In this document: positions 1-8,708 of the stretch, in pieces
Layout of the letters: each line of letters opens with the position of its first letter
Numbering within the stretch: the first letter of the stretch is position 1
Assembly: GCA_963791295.1 (NCBI GenBank)
Contig: CAWBRY010000003.1
Span: 186,001 to 250,000 of the forward strand
Reading direction: 5' to 3'
Length of the DNA stretch: 64,000 bases
Origin: CAWBRY01 sp963791295
GTDB lineage: Bacteria > Bacteroidota > Bacteroidia > Chitinophagales > Chitinophagaceae
The notes under the pieces: generated by a model
Told to the model about the DNA's origin: nothing
Seen by the model: the letters and a program-made list of their open reading frames with translations, nothing else
Database searches by the model: none
Position numbers and translations under genes: made by a program

Positions 1-156
1 TCAATAGGGAAATACCATATAACAAAATGAATTTTCTCCATGCTGCCTTTTTTGCAGCGTCCGTTGCATAGTCCATGAGTTAGCGTTTCACTGATGAATA
101 GTTGGGCTGTATCTGTTTCCTGAATATACTGAAAAAGGAGAGATGAGATCTTTAAA

Positions 157-254
157 ATGAGAAGTGAGAAGCAGGAGGTAAGAAGTGAACTGTTATTAGT
201 CACCACTCACTTCTCACTTCTCACTTCCCACTCTCACTTCTTACCTCTCGCTAC
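157..254. repeat. Inverted heptanucleotide array downstream of the BlaR-like gene
   Basis: Two arrays of degenerate seven-base units face each other. The left arm (about 157-190) reads in steps of AGAAGTG and the right arm (about 200-254) in steps of CACTTCT. A 14-bp segment at 175-188 is the exact reverse complement of 234-247, so a transcript would form a long imperfect hairpin. The array starts at the stop codon (251-253) of the minus-strand peptidase gene, so it may act as its 3' stem-loop. The seven-base period is seen directly; a role in termination or stability is inferred. Confidence 0.75.
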
Positions 255-2281
255 TCATCGATACTCTTCAACGCAATGTACTTGCTCAGCTTGTCGTAGT
301 TAAACCCTTTTTCTTTCATGCGCTTCACGTAATCAGCCGTAACCCCGACCGATTTCAGGCTCGTTAAATCCTCGAATGGAATATTCTTATAGCCAATAGC
401 TTCGAACTCCTTAATAAATTCAGGAGTAATTCCCAGCGCCTTAATCGCTGAAAGTTCTTCAACTTCTAGGTTCTTATAGCCAATTGCCTGGAAGCCCTTA
501 ATAAATGCTGGAGTGATCCCCGTAGCTTTCATCGTGATGAGTTCTTCATTCGAAAGATTGCTATAACCTACTTCTTTAAATGAATTAATAAATTCACCAG
601 TGATATCCAGGGATTTGAAAGTCACTATATCGTCTGCTTCATCGTCATCCTCGCCTTTGTCTGCGACTTTCGATCTTTCTTTTCTTACTTTTTCAATATA
701 CGCTTTATCAATTCCCTGGCTTTTGAATGTAATTAGATTATCAATATCAAGGTGCTTTAAACCGGTACTGCGGATTTCCTGAATATACGCCTGGTCTATT
801 CCCAATGCTTTAAGTGTGACTAAATTATCCGTACTCACATCCTTAAATCCACTTTCCTTAACAGACTTAATAAATGGGCCGTCTACTTTTAAGGCTGCCA
901 GCGGGATCAACTGATCTTTTTCAATTCCATCGTATCCTTCTTTCTTGAGCATTTCTACATATCCTTTCTTAATATCCACAAAAAAGAAAGTCATTTGATC
1001 TCCGTCATCCAGTTTTTCTTTTATTGCAGTGGCCATGTAGGTCCGGTATTCACTATTGGGAATGAATTTGTAATGACCCATTCCATTGTTTCCTTCAAAT
1101 TTACCCGTCAACTCCATGGTACCGGCTTCTCGACTGATCTTAAATGTACCGGTCGATTCTTTGGGCAGGTTAGACAGTTCGTTGATTTGAAATGATGAGC
1201 TATTGAATGAATGTTCATCATCCTCATCATTCTTGAATTGAATGGCGATTTTGTCGCCTTTTAGGATGGCAAACCAGGATCCCTCGGTTTGGATCCCATT
1301 CGAATTTTCATTTTTTACTTTATTCTTTTCTTTCGGATCACCTTGTGCTATTGCCCGTGGTTCATTCAACAGGCAGGCAAAGAAAGCAAGGAGCGGCAAA
1401 ATGAAGAAATACTTCCATGCCGTGTGCAGGTTTGACCTTTTTGAGTTCATCATGACTATACGCTTTTTAAGAATGGATTGATTATAATTAGTGGTCAGGC
1501 TCAGGGGAAAATGAGGAGCCGAGACTTTCACCAGGCTGAGTTGATAACTGGTCTTCTCTACCTGGTTTCGTCGAACCAGCTCATCATCTGCCAGGAATTC
1601 GAGATTATTCTCCATTTCACGGCGATAGATCCATGCAAAAGGATTGAACCATTGAAAGATCAGCGCCAGCTCGGCAGCAAGAATATCCAGGCTGTGTTTT
1701 TGACGAATATGAATTTTTTCATGTAGGAGGATCTGATTGTATGTATCCCATTCATATTTCTCCGGATTAATAAAAATATTATTGCCAAATGAGCATGGCG
1801 CGTTCTCTCCCTGAACTTCTACAATCCGATATCTGCCATCGCGAATCACCGGGCTGAGATACGCTTTCCGGAAGAGTGAGACCAGTTGTAATAAAAACCG
1901 GGCTCCGAATACTCCCACGCCGAACCAGTAAAGGATGATCGCCCACCGCAATAGCTCTTTGAAGGAAATCAACTTGCCGTCGGTGCCTTGTAAATTTTGA
2001 TTTTCTACAGGAACCTGGACTGTCTCCTGCGCTGGTTGGGAACTGTTTTCTAAGTTCTTTATACCTGTGGCCGGAGATGGCTTGGTTATAGAACTCGTCT
2101 GCTGTCTTCTTAGTGCCCATTGCTGGGGGATGGGCAAGAAGGGTAAACCAAAAGAAAGTAACAGGCAAATGATCAATACATACCTGTTCATCATATAAAA
2201 AGTTTCCTTACGCAATATTAATTTGTAGAAAACCACGCAGCCGGAAAGAATCAAAGCCACTTTAATTAAATAAGGGATCAT
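251..2281 (-). CDS. BlaR1/MecR1-like M56 membrane metallopeptidase with helical repeat sensor tail
   Basis: Putative antirepressor sensor of 676 aa, partner of the BlaI-type repressor encoded just upstream. Hydrophobic segments lie at about 3-22, 33-52, 111-133 and 290-306. The zinc motif HEKIH (187-191) and a downstream ExxxD-like stretch (about 226-234) fit the M56 family. The part after the last membrane segment is not a penicillin-binding domain as in true BlaR1. It carries about eight units of 27-36 residues from about 438 to the end, with consensus TPxFIKxFxxxGYxNL followed by EELxxLKAxGI. Known M56 members cleave their cognate repressor on sensing cell-wall damage; that role is inferred here. 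The ATG overlaps the repressor stop (ATGA), indicating translational coupling. The ligand of the repeat domain is unknown. Confidence 0.88.
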   Translation of the reverse strand: MIPYLIKVALILSGCVVFYKLILRKETFYMMNRYVLIICLLLSFGLPFLPIPQQWALRRQQTSSITKPSPATGIKNLENSSQPAQETVQVPVENQNLQGTDGKLISFKELLRWAIILYWFGVGVFGARFLLQLVSLFRKAYLSPVIRDGRYRIVEVQGENAPCSFGNNIFINPEKYEWDTYNQILLHEKIHIRQKHSLDILAAELALIFQWFNPFAWIYRREMENNLEFLADDELVRRNQVEKTSYQLSLVKVSAPHFPLSLTTNYNQSILKKRIVMMNSKRSNLHTAWKYFFILPLLAFFACLLNEPRAIAQGDPKEKNKVKNENSNGIQTEGSWFAILKGDKIAIQFKNDEDDEHSFNSSSFQINELSNLPKESTGTFKISREAGTMELTGKFEGNNGMGHYKFIPNSEYRTYMATAIKEKLDDGDQMTFFFVDIKKGYVEMLKKEGYDGIEKDQLIPLAALKVDGPFIKSVKESGFKDVSTDNLVTLKALGIDQAYIQEIRSTGLKHLDIDNLITFKSQGIDKAYIEKVRKERSKVADKGEDDDEADDIVTFKSLDITGEFINSFKEVGYSNLSNEELITMKATGITPAFIKGFQAIGYKNLEVEELSAIKALGITPEFIKEFEAIGYKNIPFEDLTSLKSVGVTADYVKRMKEKGFNYDKLSKYIALKSIDE

Positions 2282-2640
2282 TTCTTGTTTGATTTAATCA
2301 TTTCCAAAATTTCACTCAACTCGCTATCGGAGAGGTTTTGTTCTTTAGCAAAAAATGCCAGCATGCGGGGATAAGAATTATCAAAATACTGGCTAACGAT
2401 GTCCTTCATCGCATGTTTTTGATATTCCTCTTTCTTAACTATCGGAAAATACTGGTACTGATTGCCGATCATTTCGTGATCGAGAAACCCCTTATCCTCT
2501 AAGATCTTCACCATCGTGGCAACACTATTATAATGTGGTTTGGGATCTGGTAAATGTGGGATCACTTCTTTTACGAATGCTTTTTCCAAATCCCAATATA
2601 CCTGCATGATCTGCTCTTCTCTTTTTGCCAGCTTTTTCAT
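2278..2640 (-). CDS. BlaI/MecI-family transcriptional repressor
   Basis: Protein of 120 aa, the usual size for the Penicillinase_R family. The N-terminal winged helix (about 1-75, containing HYNSVATMVKILEDKGFL) would bind DNA, and the C-terminal helices would dimerise and carry the site cut by the M56 partner. It is the first gene of a two-gene minus-strand operon with the BlaR-like peptidase, overlapping by four bases. Two perfect dyads sit 27-60 bp upstream of its ATG and are the obvious autoregulatory operators. No beta-lactamase gene lies nearby, so the regulon may be elsewhere or unrelated to beta-lactams. Confidence 0.92.
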   Translation of the reverse strand: MKKLAKREEQIMQVYWDLEKAFVKEVIPHLPDPKPHYNSVATMVKILEDKGFLDHEMIGNQYQYFPIVKKEEYQKHAMKDIVSQYFDNSYPRMLAFFAKEQNLSDSELSEILEMIKSNKK

Positions 2641-2666
2641 GAAATCATCGTTTAAATAAAGCTACT

Positions 2667-2700
2667 ACTAATCCATTAGGAGACAAACTAATTTATTAGG
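2667..2700. promoter_or_regulatory. Tandem operator pair for the BlaI-type repressor
   Basis: Two 14-base sites, ACTAATCCATTAGG (2667-2680) and ACTAATTTATTAGG (2687-2700), share the perfect dyad CTAAT-NN-ATTAG. Their centres are exactly 20 bp apart, about two helical turns, which suits two dimers binding the same DNA face. They lie between the repressor ATG (2640) and the upstream region. The sequence symmetry and spacing are seen directly; assignment to this repressor is inferred from position and from the known BlaI habit of binding TACA/TGTA-like dyads in pairs. Confidence 0.75.
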
Positions 2701-2916
2701 AATGGTGGAAATAAATTTATCCAAAAGTGTTTAGTTTTGATTATTAATGACTTAGCTGAAGGCCCGCAGAGCTCAGCGGCATGTATGCCTCGTGGGAAAT
2801 GAAATAGTTTCGAGATTATCTTTGGGAACAAGTGCGTTGACGCGCGGATTAGATACGACTTCTTCCCAAGAAACTCATTGAGTGCCTTAAACCTAGATTC
2901 CTTAATTTACGAATAA

Positions 2917-4932
2917 ATGAAAAAGGCCTGCTTTCTGCTGATGATCTCATTGGTGTTGAGCTTCTCTTCCCATGCACAGCCAAATAAGGTAGAAAGCTTC
3001 CATCGCTTACTAAAAAATGCATCATCTGATACTACGAGGGTGGGCATAATGGATTCGCTAGCTAACTATTATGTCTTTCTTCGACCCGATAGTTCATTGT
3101 ATTATGCGCTCCAGGAAGTAAATCTTGCCGAAAAAATAAACTACCAGGAGGGGGAACACCAGGGATATGTAAAGGCTGCATTTATTCTCAATACCAGTAG
3201 CAACTATCCTAAAGCCATGGAACTGGGTATAAAAAGTCTGAAAGTAGCCGAACAATTAAAAACGAATCGGGAATTGAGAATGGCAGAGAGCCATGAAGTA
3301 ATGGGCAATATGAATTGGAGAATGGGAAACGATTCCCTTGGCTTAATGCATTGCCTGCAGGCAATCCGGCTCTTTAAAAGTGCAGGGGCGAAAATGGATC
3401 AAATTAATTTTGGTTGTTATTTGAATTCATCAGCAATCTATTTAAAAAGAAAGCAATTTGACTCGGCGATAATTAATGCAAACTTAGGCTATCAAGTGTC
3501 GTTGGCTGCAAAGCCGTATAAATTGGCCGGAATATCTGTCATGGCAACTCAATTGGGACGGACCTATACAGAAATGGGAAATTATTCAAAGGCGCGCGAG
3601 TATTTTCTTATTGGTCTACAGGTAGCAAATAAATACAATTCCATTCTGCTTCGGATAAGGTTCTACAATAATTACGCGCGGTTTTTCAGGAGAACAGGAA
3701 ACATAGATTCGTGTATCTATTATTCCAAGGCAGCTGTTCAGCTCGCTCAGCACGGTAATTATGGAGAGCACGGTTCCGATGCGGCGAGTATCCTGGCGCA
3801 AGCGTATGAATCGATTCATAACTCTGACAGCGCTCTGAAATATATGAATGTCATGATGGTCATAAAGGACTCTATATTTAACCAGACAAAAGTTCAGCAA
3901 TTTCAATTATTGAATTTTGATGAGTCGCAGCGCCAAAGGGATATCAGTGCTGCCAAAGAAAGATACCGGAACCAGATCAGGTTTTATTTATTGATCGCAG
4001 CCGTCACAATATTCCTTTTCCTCACCCTCTTTCTTTACCGTAACAACCGAAATAAACAAAAAGCCAATCGAATACTTGAATTTCAAAAGACCGAGATCGA
4101 TAAACAAAGATCAAAGGCAGAGAATGCTCTACAAGAACTAAGATCTACCCAAACACAACTTATCCAGTCGGAGAAAATGGCTTCACTGGGTGAACTTACC
4201 GCAGGCATTGCTCATGAAATACAAAACCCGCTGAATTTCGTCAACAATTTTTCAGAAGTTAATGCCGAGCTCCTTGAAGAGATGAAAGAGGCTTTTAAAG
4301 CGGGTAATCCTGCTGAGGCATTAAATGTAGCCCTGGGCATACAGGAAAACAACCTGAAGATCATTCACCATGGTAAACGGGCCGATAGCATCGTGAAGGG
4401 AATGCTTCAACATGCGCGAACGGGCAGTGGACAGAAAGAACCCAGTATGATCAACGTGCTGGCGGAAGAATATCTTCGGCTGTCTTATAATGGTATGCGC
4501 GCGAGGGAAAAATCATTCCATGCTACTCTGCGAACCCACTTGGATGATCGCATTGAAAATGTTCAAATTGTTCCCCAGGAGATCGGCAGAGTGCTCTTAA
4601 ACATTTATAATAATGCCTTTTTTGCTATTTCGGAGAAAGAGAAGCAACAAAGCGATAACGGGCAGGCAGGTTATGAGCCCACAGTGACCCTTAGTACTTC
4701 TAAAATGAATGGACAGGTACAAATAAAAGTAAAGGATAATGGAAATGGCATGCCGCAAAAAGTAGTGGAAAAGATCTTTCAACCATTTTTTACCACCAAG
4801 CCTGCAGGACAGGGAACAGGACTGGGTCTTTCAATGAGCTATGATATCATCAAAGCTCATGGCGGAGAACTGAAAGTAGAAACCCGGGAAGGCGAATTCA
4901 CAGAGTTCGCTATTTATCTGCCAACGAATTAA
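2917..4932 (+). CDS. TPR-containing membrane sensor histidine kinase
   Basis: Protein of 671 aa. A signal peptide (1-20, ending HAQ) is followed by a periplasmic array of TPR-like helices (about 30-330), one membrane segment (about 353-372), a coiled coil (about 375-420) and a kinase core. The phospho-acceptor is His433 in GIAHEIQNPLNF. The N box (NIYNNAFFAI), G1 (DNGNGMP) and G2 (GTGLGLSMSYDI) boxes are intact, so the kinase should be active. No response regulator or output domain is adjacent, making it an orphan kinase in this window. The input sensed by the TPR region is unknown. The ATG at 2917 gives a proper signal peptide. Confidence 0.9.
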   Translation: MKKACFLLMISLVLSFSSHAQPNKVESFHRLLKNASSDTTRVGIMDSLANYYVFLRPDSSLYYALQEVNLAEKINYQEGEHQGYVKAAFILNTSSNYPKAMELGIKSLKVAEQLKTNRELRMAESHEVMGNMNWRMGNDSLGLMHCLQAIRLFKSAGAKMDQINFGCYLNSSAIYLKRKQFDSAIINANLGYQVSLAAKPYKLAGISVMATQLGRTYTEMGNYSKAREYFLIGLQVANKYNSILLRIRFYNNYARFFRRTGNIDSCIYYSKAAVQLAQHGNYGEHGSDAASILAQAYESIHNSDSALKYMNVMMVIKDSIFNQTKVQQFQLLNFDESQRQRDISAAKERYRNQIRFYLLIAAVTIFLFLTLFLYRNNRNKQKANRILEFQKTEIDKQRSKAENALQELRSTQTQLIQSEKMASLGELTAGIAHEIQNPLNFVNNFSEVNAELLEEMKEAFKAGNPAEALNVALGIQENNLKIIHHGKRADSIVKGMLQHARTGSGQKEPSMINVLAEEYLRLSYNGMRAREKSFHATLRTHLDDRIENVQIVPQEIGRVLLNIYNNAFFAISEKEKQQSDNGQAGYEPTVTLSTSKMNGQVQIKVKDNGNGMPQKVVEKIFQPFFTTKPAGQGTGLGLSMSYDIIKAHGGELKVETREGEFTEFAIYLPTN

Positions 4933-5074
4933 AATTAAAAAATAATCTTTAGCTTCGCTCCTCGTCAATTTCGCATATGAAAATCTCCTGAGGTTTCTTT
5001 CGTGAACAACCCGCCATTGCGTTGCGGGATGCATTCTTTCAATCTATTTTAGGTTATCTTCAAAATTTATCATC

Positions 5075-6490
5075 ATGTCACAACCGACTTATATCAATAA
5101 GGCCTCTCATTTTTTTGCATTACTGAAGCAATCCATCAAGGGAGGAGAACATGACTATACCCAGGGTAGTCTGCGCGTGGCCATTGTTTTATTGGCGATA
5201 CCAATGATCCTGGAATTGAGCCTGGAAAGTGTTTTTGCTGTAGTCGATATGTTCTTTGTCGGCCGGCTGGGAAAAAATGCTATTCAAACAGTAGGGCTTA
5301 CAGAAGCGGTGATATCGCTTATCTATTCAGTGGCTATTGGACTTAGTACTGCCGCCACGGCAATGGTCGCCAGAAGAGTAGGCGAGAAAAATAATGAAGC
5401 TGCTGGCCATGCCGGAGCACAATCGATCCTGATTTCATTGGTGGTTACACTTTTTACGAGTGCAGCAGGGCTTATCTGGGCGCCTGATATATTGCGTATC
5501 ATGGGAGCTTCCCCGGAGGTGGTGACTGAAGGAGCGTCTTTCACCAGGATCATGTTGGGTGGCAGTGTGGTCATTATACTTCTGTTCCTCATCAACGGAA
5601 TATTTCGCGGAGCAGGCAATGCATCTATTGCAATGAAAAGCCTTTGGCTGGCCAGCCTGCTAAATATTATCCTGTGTCCCTGCCTTATCAACGGATATGG
5701 TCCGTTTCCCGAACTCGGACTAAACGGAGCAGCTATTGCCACTACTATTGGAAGAGGAGTTGGCGTTTGTTATCAATGCTGGCACCTGTTCAAAGGAAAG
5801 GGCATCATCCGATTAAAAGCAGTGCATTTTCGGTTTGACCTACCCGTTATCAGATCACTTATAACGATTGCCTGGCCTGCGACACTCCAATTCATCATTG
5901 CTTCAGGCAGTTGGATCGTCCTTACGTGGCTGGTCGCACATACGGGAGGGACTGAAGCCTCTGCCGGCTACCAGGTGGCCATACGTAATGTAGTATTCTT
6001 CATTCTGCCGGCCTGGGGATTAAGCAATGCAGCCGCAACACTCGTCGGTCAAAACCTTGGAGCGAATCAACCGGAGAGAGCTGCGCAAAGTGTCGTACTT
6101 ACTGCCCGGTATAACGCGATTTTTATGGCCGGCGTGACAGCCCTTTTCCTGTTTTTTGCGATGCCGATAATAAATATATTCACGAAGGATCCGGTCGTTG
6201 CAAAGTTTGGAGCAGAGGCATTGATGATCATTGGTTCGGGATATATTTTTTATGGAATCGGAATGGTGATGATACAGGCATTGAATGGTGCAGGCGATAC
6301 GAGGACACCAACGGTAATCAACCTGGTGGGCTTCTGGTTTTTCCAAATACCGCTTGCTTATGTCTTATCCACTGTTTTTAAAACAGGTCCCATTGGCGCA
6401 TTTATTGCCATCCCTGTTGCCGAAACGGCGATCGCGCTGATTGCCTGGTATTATTTTAGAAAAGGAGCATGGAAGAAGGTGAAGGTGTGA
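5075..6490 (+). CDS. MATE family efflux transporter
   Basis: Inner-membrane multidrug/cation antiporter of 471 aa with about twelve hydrophobic segments in two homologous halves, the normal MATE size. The first half contains the typical stretch around GLSTAATAMVARRVGEKN and the second half the matching LSNAAATLVGQNLGANQPE, both characteristic of MatE domains. Substrate cannot be predicted from sequence. It is transcribed alone; a TATCTTCA box at 5055-5062 just before the ATG could be a -7 element but has no clear -33 partner. Confidence 0.92.
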   Translation: MSQPTYINKASHFFALLKQSIKGGEHDYTQGSLRVAIVLLAIPMILELSLESVFAVVDMFFVGRLGKNAIQTVGLTEAVISLIYSVAIGLSTAATAMVARRVGEKNNEAAGHAGAQSILISLVVTLFTSAAGLIWAPDILRIMGASPEVVTEGASFTRIMLGGSVVIILLFLINGIFRGAGNASIAMKSLWLASLLNIILCPCLINGYGPFPELGLNGAAIATTIGRGVGVCYQCWHLFKGKGIIRLKAVHFRFDLPVIRSLITIAWPATLQFIIASGSWIVLTWLVAHTGGTEASAGYQVAIRNVVFFILPAWGLSNAAATLVGQNLGANQPERAAQSVVLTARYNAIFMAGVTALFLFFAMPIINIFTKDPVVAKFGAEALMIIGSGYIFYGIGMVMIQALNGAGDTRTPTVINLVGFWFFQIPLAYVLSTVFKTGPIGAFIAIPVAETAIALIAWYYFRKGAWKKVKV

Positions 6491-6590
6491 ATTGATAATT
6501 GATTACTAATTATTGATTATTGTAAATTTAATAACGCAGAGATCGGTTTTTGAAGCATGAATAATAAATAATCAATAATCAATAATTACC
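6491..6590. repeat. AT-rich inverted heptanucleotide array between MATE and AI-2E genes
   Basis: The segment starts directly after the MATE stop codon. It reads in seven-base steps of ATTGATT on the left (6491-6522) and AATCAAT-type steps on the right (6561-6588). A 16-bp arm at 6507-6522 is the perfect reverse complement of 6573-6588, separated by 50 bases. The structure could fold in mRNA and may end or protect the MATE transcript. Only period and symmetry are seen; function is inferred. Confidence 0.7.
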
Positions 6591-6597
6591 TTCACAA

Positions 6598-7641
6598 ATG
6601 GAGAAAACCTTTGACCAAAACCGCATCAGGCAGTTTTTTTTCATTGTCATCCTCTTGCTGCTGGGCGTCTTATTGTTCCTACAGTTATCCTCTTTTCTTC
6701 CAGCTTTGCTCGGCGCCATCACATTATATATATTGATGCATCGCTGGATGTTTTACCTGACAGAGAAAAGGGGTTGGAAAAAAGGTTGGACAGCCGCCCT
6801 TCTCATGATAGGTTCCATGATCGTCATCCTGCTGCCAGTGGGTTTGCTGGCCGATATGCTTTCATCCAAAGTGAGCTATGCCATAGAACATTCCTCCGAA
6901 CTAGTGGAAGCATTGAAAAAAGTAGTCCATAATGCAGAGGATCGCTTTGGCATAGAGGTCCTGAGTGATGAGAATATAAACCGGTTGGGAAATGTGATCG
7001 CGCAAAGCTTGCCGCAAATACTGGGAGCTACATTCAATACCGTGACCACTATCATCTTCATGTACTTCATACTTTATTTCATGCTGGTCAACGGAAGGAA
7101 AATGGAGAACACCCTGTATGAATATATCCCCCTGAAAGATGAAAATGTAAATCGGCTGGGCAAAGAAGTAAATATGATGGTTTTGTCTAATGCAATTGGC
7201 ATTCCAGTGATCGCATTTGCCCAGGGGTTGGTAGGATTGATTGGTTACCTGGCATTGGGTGTAAAGGAGCCGTTCTTTTGGTTTGGCGTCACCTGCATCG
7301 CCGGCATGCTTCCGGTTATAGGAGCAGCCCTGGCCTATATCCCCCTGATCATCATCTTCTTCGCCAATGATCAAACCTGGAAAGGCGTCGCCATGATGAT
7401 CTACGGGTTTGGCATCATCGGAACTATCGATAACGTACTGCGCTTTACCCTCCTAAAAAGAATCGGAAATGTGCATCCACTCACCACTGTTTTTGGCGTC
7501 ATAATAGGGCTGTCCTTGTTTGGATTTATCGGTCTGATCTTCGGTCCTCTGCTGATCTCTCTATTCATGTTGCTCCTTAAAATTTATACTAGCGAGTTCA
7601 TTACCAAACAACGAGCTATTGAAAAACCTTTGGAAAATTAA
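6598..7641 (+). CDS. AI-2E family transporter (TqsA/PerM-like)
   Basis: Membrane protein of 347 aa in the AI-2E transporter family, with hydrophobic segments at about 13-35, 37-60, 65-85, 145-165 and several from 200 to 335. The family signature region PVIGAALAYIPLIIIFF and the following GTIDNVLRFTLLKRIG stretch are present. Members of the family have been linked to autoinducer-2 or small-solute export and, in some cases, Na+/H+ exchange, so the substrate is open. The gene follows an inverted repeat after the MATE gene and is probably a separate transcript. Confidence 0.88.
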   Translation: MEKTFDQNRIRQFFFIVILLLLGVLLFLQLSSFLPALLGAITLYILMHRWMFYLTEKRGWKKGWTAALLMIGSMIVILLPVGLLADMLSSKVSYAIEHSSELVEALKKVVHNAEDRFGIEVLSDENINRLGNVIAQSLPQILGATFNTVTTIIFMYFILYFMLVNGRKMENTLYEYIPLKDENVNRLGKEVNMMVLSNAIGIPVIAFAQGLVGLIGYLALGVKEPFFWFGVTCIAGMLPVIGAALAYIPLIIIFFANDQTWKGVAMMIYGFGIIGTIDNVLRFTLLKRIGNVHPLTTVFGVIIGLSLFGFIGLIFGPLLISLFMLLLKIYTSEFITKQRAIEKPLEN

Positions 7642-7846
7642 TCCCTAAGAGTTTCTCCTTGCTCGCAGCAACTCGCGCCTGATTTACACGTTCGTCTTTT
7701 TGCCCGTAATTATACCCTCATGCATAAATGGGTCGAGTACTTGTTCGCAATGATTTAAAAAACAGGCGAGCACCTCTTGTATTTTTTGTTGGCGTATGAT
7801 ATTTTCACACCCGTATTAGATCCGTATCCCTGAAAATCGTACCCCG

Positions 7847-8587
7847 TTGAGAAAACTTATTGTCCCGATATCCGTATCCTGTTTGTCCCTATCATTTAGC
7901 TTCATTCCCACTATACAGCCCTCTATTAGCAATGTTCCGGATGCCATCGTGACTACCGTCTCAGCTCCTTCTTTAATTACTGATCAGGAACAGGCTGCAA
8001 ATACTTTGTATAGCAACCTCAATCTTCAGCAGTATGGTTTGTCCCAGGATGCATTTTCTTATGCCTATAAAGGATACCAACGCTTGTTGGAAAAGAAGAT
8101 GATCACTTGCTGTTCTTACCTTACGATTTGCGATTTCAGCCAGTCATCGAAGAACAAGCGTCTTTACCTAGTGGATCTGACCAACAATAAATTGTTATTC
8201 AATACTTATGTCGCGCACGGCCGCAATTCCGGCGGTGAATTCGCGACTCGTTTTTCTAATAGGCCCGAATCGTTGGAAAGCAGTTTGGGCTTTTATGTTA
8301 CCAAAGGCACCTACACTGGCGAACACGGATTATCATTAAAAATTAGCGGGCTCGAAGCTGGCATCAATGATAAGGCTATGCAAAGGAATATCGTGATCCA
8401 TGGTGCCGATTATATTGACGAATCCTGGCTTCATCGCAGTAACTACATGGGACGTAGTTATGGTTGCCCGGCCGTCCCTCAAAAAGAAAGCAAGTTTATT
8501 ATTAATACTATTAAGAACGGAACCTGCCTGTTCATCTATCATCCCATCAGGACTTACCTGAAAGGATCTAAAATATTAAATGGCTGA
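7847..8587 (+). CDS. Murein L,D-transpeptidase catalytic domain protein (YkuD_2 type)
   Basis: Secreted protein of 246 aa. The reading frame opens with TTG at 7847; no ATG precedes the signal-peptide-like stretch (about 1-25), so this rare start is the best choice. The catalytic region has His185 (IVIHGADYI) and Cys207 in SYGCPAVP, the HxG and SxGCPA pattern of the YkuD_2 (PF13645) family, which is widespread in Bacteroidota. It is predicted to form or remodel 3-3 peptidoglycan cross-links in the periplasm, or anchor proteins. Activity has rarely been shown for this subfamily. A clear terminator hairpin follows at 8616-8649. Confidence 0.87.
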   Translation: MRKLIVPISVSCLSLSFSFIPTIQPSISNVPDAIVTTVSAPSLITDQEQAANTLYSNLNLQQYGLSQDAFSYAYKGYQRLLEKKMITCCSYLTICDFSQSSKNKRLYLVDLTNNKLLFNTYVAHGRNSGGEFATRFSNRPESLESSLGFYVTKGTYTGEHGLSLKISGLEAGINDKAMQRNIVIHGADYIDESWLHRSNYMGRSYGCPAVPQKESKFIINTIKNGTCLFIYHPIRTYLKGSKILNG

Positions 8588-8615
8588 TAGGACTATGACA
8601 AGGATGGATGATAAC

Positions 8616-8649
8616 AAAAGGCTCAACTTTCCCATGGTTGGGCTTTTTT
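8616..8649 (+). terminator. Rho-independent terminator after the L,D-transpeptidase gene
   Basis: GCTCAAC (8621-8627) pairs with GTTGGGC (8637-8643) around a nine-base loop. The stem has one G-T wobble, is preceded by an A run and followed by six T residues, the classical intrinsic terminator layout. It lies about 30 bases after the stop codon. Confidence 0.8.
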
Positions 8650-8658
8650 GTGCGAGAT

Positions 8659-8708
8659 GGTGAGTGGTGAGTGGTTGAGTGGTGAGTGGTGAGCGGTGAG
8701 TTGTGAGC
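8659..8708. repeat. GTGAGTG heptanucleotide array
   Basis: Seven consecutive near-perfect copies of GTGAGTG, one with an extra T and others with single changes (GTGAGCG, GTGAGTT). The array runs from just after the terminator up to the left palindrome of the DUF559 unit. It is the least degenerate of the seven-base arrays in this window. There is no coding potential and no spacer structure. Confidence 0.8.

Noticed and set aside
1..156. Partial gene at the left window edge
   Set aside because: No frame with a credible start or end is open through this stretch on either strand.
1779..2168. Second minus-strand frame inside the BlaR-like gene
   Set aside because: It overlaps the conserved zinc-site region in another frame and matches no family I know.
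4933..5074. Possible small RNA between the histidine kinase and MATE genes
   Set aside because: There are no clear promoter and terminator pairs, only ordinary intergenic sequence.
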